A program made the position numbers and the translations under genes. From positions 1-9,491 of the forward strand of contig WLCU01000030.1 in NCBI GenBank assembly GCA_009705165.1: 9,491 nucleotides of DNA. Direction: 5' to 3'. Position 1 is the first letter of the stretch. The number at the start of each line of letters is the position of its first letter. Origin of the DNA: Actinomycetota bacterium. Its GTDB lineage: Bacteria > Actinomycetota > Actinomycetes > Nanopelagicales > Nanopelagicaceae. The notes under the pieces were generated by a model. The model searched no databases, had not been told where the DNA came from, and saw only the letters and a program-made list of their open reading frames with translations. Shown here one piece after another: positions 7,692 through 9,491 of the stretch.

Positions 7692-7740
7692 ACTAGGCGA
7701 TTTACCCCTCTTCTGTCATACTTAGGGCACATAGTTCAGC
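7687..7740 (+). repeat. 9-bp perfect inverted repeat around the rodA stop and downstream gap
   Basis: GCTGAACTA (7687-7695) is the exact reverse complement of TAGTTCAGC (7732-7740), with 36 bases between. The left arm contains the rodA TGA stop. The interior can also form a weak CCCT/AGGG pair (7706-7709 with 7724-7727). There is no T-run after the right arm, so it is not a canonical intrinsic terminator. It may be an RNA stem at the operon end or a dyad flanking a weak CATACT -10-like sequence (7717-7722). Chance cannot be excluded. Confidence 0.5.
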
Positions 7741-7763
7741 GCGGCTCGCGAATCCATCGCGGC

Positions 7764-7810
7764 AAAAGCCCAGCGCGAACAGGTAAGAAAAACCTAAACG
7801 GGGATTTTTT
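7764..7810 (+). terminator. Weak terminator-like or leader structure ending in a T-run
   Basis: AAAAGCCC (7764-7771) can pair with GGGATTTT (7801-7808) apart from one G-A mismatch, enclosing the small AGGT/ACCT hairpin. The structure ends in the T-run. An alternative pairing is AAAAACC (7788-7794) with GG-A-TTTTT (7802-7809). The outer stem excludes the GGC-AAAA-GCC hairpin at 7761-7770, so two alternative folds are possible. Stems are short and AU-rich, so this is weak as a rodA terminator. It could equally be part of the RNase E leader. Confidence 0.25.
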
Positions 7811-7839
7811 AACGAGATAAGCGTTGTAAAAGACGCATA

Positions 7840-7844
7840 GAGGA
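7840..7844 (+). promoter_or_regulatory. Ribosome binding site of the RNase E/G gene
   Basis: GAGGA ends nine bases before the ATG at 7854. It supports that start and shows that the long Arg-rich N-terminal extension is translated rather than lying in the untranslated leader. Confidence 0.65.
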
Positions 7845-7853
7845 TTTGGTGCC

Positions 7854-9491
7854 ATGGCGATTGAGCCTAAAACACCGCGCAAGCGTGCGGTTAAGAAAGC
7901 ATCTGCAAAAGCAGAGGCTGCTGTTACAGAAGTAATCAGCGAAGAACCTAAGAAGACAACGCGCAAAAAAGCCGCTGTCCCTGTTCCAATTTTCCAAGCA
8001 GCACCTGATAAACCAGTTGCTAAAGCTCCACGCAAAAAAGCTGAAGTCGCAGAAGCTCCAAAAGCCGAAGCTCCAGCTTCTGAAAGCGCAGCAGATGGCG
8101 CAGATCGTCCAGATCGCAACCGCCGTCGCCGTCGTGGTGGTCGTGGTCGTCGAAAGCCAGGCGCAGATGTTGCAACAAATAATGAAGAAACAAGTTCAGA
8201 TAACGAAGAAGAGAGCACAGATAGCGAAGGCGTAACCCATCGCCGCCGCCGTCGCCGCCGTGCAGCCGGAGATGCCGAAGGCGTTGTCGCTGGAGAAACC
8301 ATTGAAGAAGATGGCGTAATCACTGTTGTTAAAGTCCGTGAAGTTCGCGAACGCCCTGCACGCCCAGCACGCACCGAACGCCCAGATCGAAATGATCGCC
8401 GTGGTGGTCGTGGTCGCGACCGCAATGATCGCAACGACCGTGGTGGTCGCAGCGAATATCGCGAGCCATATCGCAAACGTCCAACCGTAATCACTGATGG
8501 TGAATTTTTAGCTCGTCGCGAAAATGTTGATCGCGAAATGTTAGTCCGACAGATTGCCGACCGTACTCAGATTGCGGTCATTGAAGATGGCGTCATGGTC
8601 GAGCACTATGTAAACCGAAACAGCAATGTTTCATACGTCGGAAACGTTTATTTAGGTCGCGTACAAAATGTTCTTCCATCAATGGAAGCTGCATTCGTTG
8701 ATATTGGTAAGGGCCGCAACGCAGTTCTATATGCCGGTGAAGTTAACTGGGATGCAGCTGGAATTTCAGAGTCTGAACCACGCAAAATTGAAACCGTATT
8801 AAAGACTGGCCAGCCAGTATTAGTTCAAGTAACTAAAGATCCAATTGGCCAAAAAGGTGCGCGTTTAACTAGCCAGATTTCATTGCCAGGACGCTATGTT
8901 GTTTATGTTCCAGGCGGCGGAATGTCAGGTATTTCTAAGCGTTTACCTGAAACAGAGCGCACACGATTAAAGGCGATTCTTAAAAACTTAATTCCTGAAG
9001 AAGCTGGTGTGATTGTTCGTACCGCAGCCGAAGGCGTAAGCGAAGAAGATCTCACTAACGATGTCGCACGCTTAAAGGCGCAATGGGAAGATATTTACGC
9101 CAAGAGTCAAAACGCTAATTTCCATCCACCTGCTGCGTTGTATCAAGAACCTGATCTTGCAGTTCGTGTAATCCGCGATATTTTCAATGAGGATTTCCGC
9201 AAACTAACTGTTCAAGGCGCAACTGCTTGGGATGAAGTTACAAACTACTTAGGATTCATCGCACCTGAATTAACAACAAAGATTGAAAAATACACAGGTA
9301 CTGGTGATCTCTTTGCAGATTTCCGTGTTGAAGAGCAGCTAGCAAAGGCATTTGATCGCAAGGTTTACCTGCCATCTGGTGGATCACTTGTTATCGATCG
9401 CACTGAAGCAATGATTGTAATTGACGTTAACACCGGTAAATTTATCGGTAAGGGCGGAAACCTTGAAGAAACAGTTACAAAAAATAACTTA
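7854..9491 (+). CDS. rne: Ribonuclease E/G family endoribonuclease, 3'-truncated by window end
   Basis: Single-strand-specific endoribonuclease for mRNA decay and rRNA/tRNA processing. The frame is open for 546 codons without a stop and continues past the window. Residues 1 to about 225 are a low-complexity, probably disordered extension: a Lys/Ala-rich start, an Arg cluster at 90-101, an acidic block at 109-125, seven Arg at 130-136, and RGG/RND repeats at 177-199. The catalytic core begins near Met229. The S1 domain follows from about 262 (VGNVYLGRVQNVLPSMEAAF VDIG, written with a break), then GARLTSQISLPGRYVVY and the DNase I-like segment IDVNTGKF. Asp524 corresponds to the first metal-binding Asp (Asp303 in E. 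coli RNase E), with Asn526 two residues on. The second metal Asp and the zinc-link Cys pair lie beyond the window. The N-terminal extension resembles actinobacterial RNase E rather than RNase G. Confidence 0.93.
   Translation, partial: MAIEPKTPRKRAVKKASAKAEAAVTEVISEEPKKTTRKKAAVPVPIFQAAPDKPVAKAPRKKAEVAEAPKAEAPASESAADGADRPDRNRRRRRGGRGRRKPGADVATNNEETSSDNEEESTDSEGVTHRRRRRRRAAGDAEGVVAGETIEEDGVITVVKVREVRERPARPARTERPDRNDRRGGRGRDRNDRNDRGGRSEYREPYRKRPTVITDGEFLARRENVDREMLVRQIADRTQIAVIEDGVMVEHYVNRNSNVSYVGNVYLGRVQNVLPSMEAAFVDIGKGRNAVLYAGEVNWDAAGISESEPRKIETVLKTGQPVLVQVTKDPIGQKGARLTSQISLPGRYVVYVPGGGMSGISKRLPETERTRLKAILKNLIPEEAGVIVRTAAEGVSEEDLTNDVARLKAQWEDIYAKSQNANFHPPAALYQEPDLAVRVIRDIFNEDFRKLTVQGATAWDEVTNYLGFIAPELTTKIEKYTGTGDLFADFRVEEQLAKAFDRKVYLPSGGSLVIDRTEAMIVIDVNTGKFIGKGGNLEETVTKNNL
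8133..8416 (+). repeat. Direct 17-bp repeat encoding RGGRGR in the RNase E extension
   Basis: The 17-base word CGTGGTGGTCGTGGTCG occurs at 8133-8149 and again at 8400-8416. A shorter partial copy (CGTGGTGGTCG) lies at 8439-8449. All are in the same reading frame and encode Arg-Gly-Gly-rich stretches. They reflect protein low complexity in the disordered RNA-binding arm and not a mobile or CRISPR repeat. Repeats of this kind can change copy number by slippage or recombination between strains. Confidence 0.8.

Larger units (their letters stand above)
7692..7853 (+). other. Intergenic region between rodA and rne (probable rne leader/promoter region)
   Basis: This 162-base gap is the only substantial non-coding stretch in the window, in contrast to gaps of 17 bases or less elsewhere. 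Besides the inverted repeat at its left end, it holds a GGC-AAAA-GCC mini-hairpin (7761-7770), which can be extended by CGC/GCG across a two-base bulge. It also holds an AGGT/ACCT pair (7781-7784 with 7792-7795) and a six-T run (7805-7810). No clear -35/-10 promoter pair was found; CATACT at 7717-7722 is the best -10-like hexamer. The gap size suggests a separate promoter and a structured 5' leader for the RNase gene, but this is inferred. Confidence 0.45.

Noticed and set aside
1500..7699. Shared word ACTAGGCG before ndk (1500-1507) and just after rodA (7692-7699)
   Set aside because: An eight-base match in a 9.5-kb window is expected by chance and the contexts differ.
8121..8450. Repeated CGTGGTGGTCGTGG words as a CRISPR-like or mobile repeat
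   Set aside because: The repeats are in frame, irregularly spaced and encode RGG-type low-complexity protein, with no spacer structure.
7736..8494. Long open frame on the minus strand (about 252 codons) opposite the RNase E N-terminus
   Set aside because: Its Arg/Ser/Pro-rich translation is a mirror of the CGN and GGT codons in the plus-strand gene. It has no recognisable domain, and it lies opposite a clearly coding gene with its own ribosome binding site.

Overview
The window is a compact, all-plus-strand stretch of an actinobacterial chromosome. It carries the classical cell-wall elongation (elongasome) operon, flanked by nucleotide and folate metabolism genes upstream and by an RNase E/G gene downstream. 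The protein sequences look actinobacterial: an MreB with the [13 protein letters not shown] start, a DUF4233 protein between folC and ndk, and an RNase E with a long Arg-rich N-terminal extension. Base composition, however, is only about 40-45% G+C by eye, and intergenic gaps are very short. Together these suggest a streamlined low-GC actinobacterium such as the freshwater acI/Nanopelagicales group. That placement is an inference and was not tested by search.

Layout: (1) 1-1164, folC, missing its 5' end, including the first half of the P-loop. (2) 1161-1496, a four-helix DUF4233 membrane protein that overlaps folC by 4 nt. (3) 1509-1928, ndk, with a GTG start and no properly spaced Shine-Dalgarno sequence. 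(4) 1946-2983, mreB, with an excellent ribosome binding site. (5) 2996-3919 mreC, 3926-4447 mreD, 4444-6534 mrdA (PBP2) and 6531-7691 rodA, with gaps of 12 nt or less or ATGA overlaps. (6) 7692-7853, the only sizeable non-coding gap, with an inverted repeat, small hairpins and a T-run. (7) 7854 to the window end, an RNase E/G gene open at its 3' end.

How the genes work together: MreB filaments inside the membrane organise MreC and MreD. MreC and MreD connect to the RodA glycosyltransferase and the PBP2 transpeptidase, which polymerise and crosslink lateral-wall peptidoglycan. FolC and Ndk supply polyglutamylated folates and NTP/dNTPs. RNase E/G is the main mRNA decay and rRNA processing endonuclease in organisms that have it, and an RNase G gene also lies close to mreBCD in E. 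coli.

No mobile element, CRISPR array, tRNA, rRNA or defence system is visible, and I found no evidence of a previously undescribed system. The points worth checking are modest: a probable leaderless or coupled start for ndk, a 9-bp inverted repeat straddling the rodA stop, the T-run/hairpin leader before rne, even-numbered cysteine sets in exported elongasome proteins, and the block-structured disordered N-terminus of RNase E.
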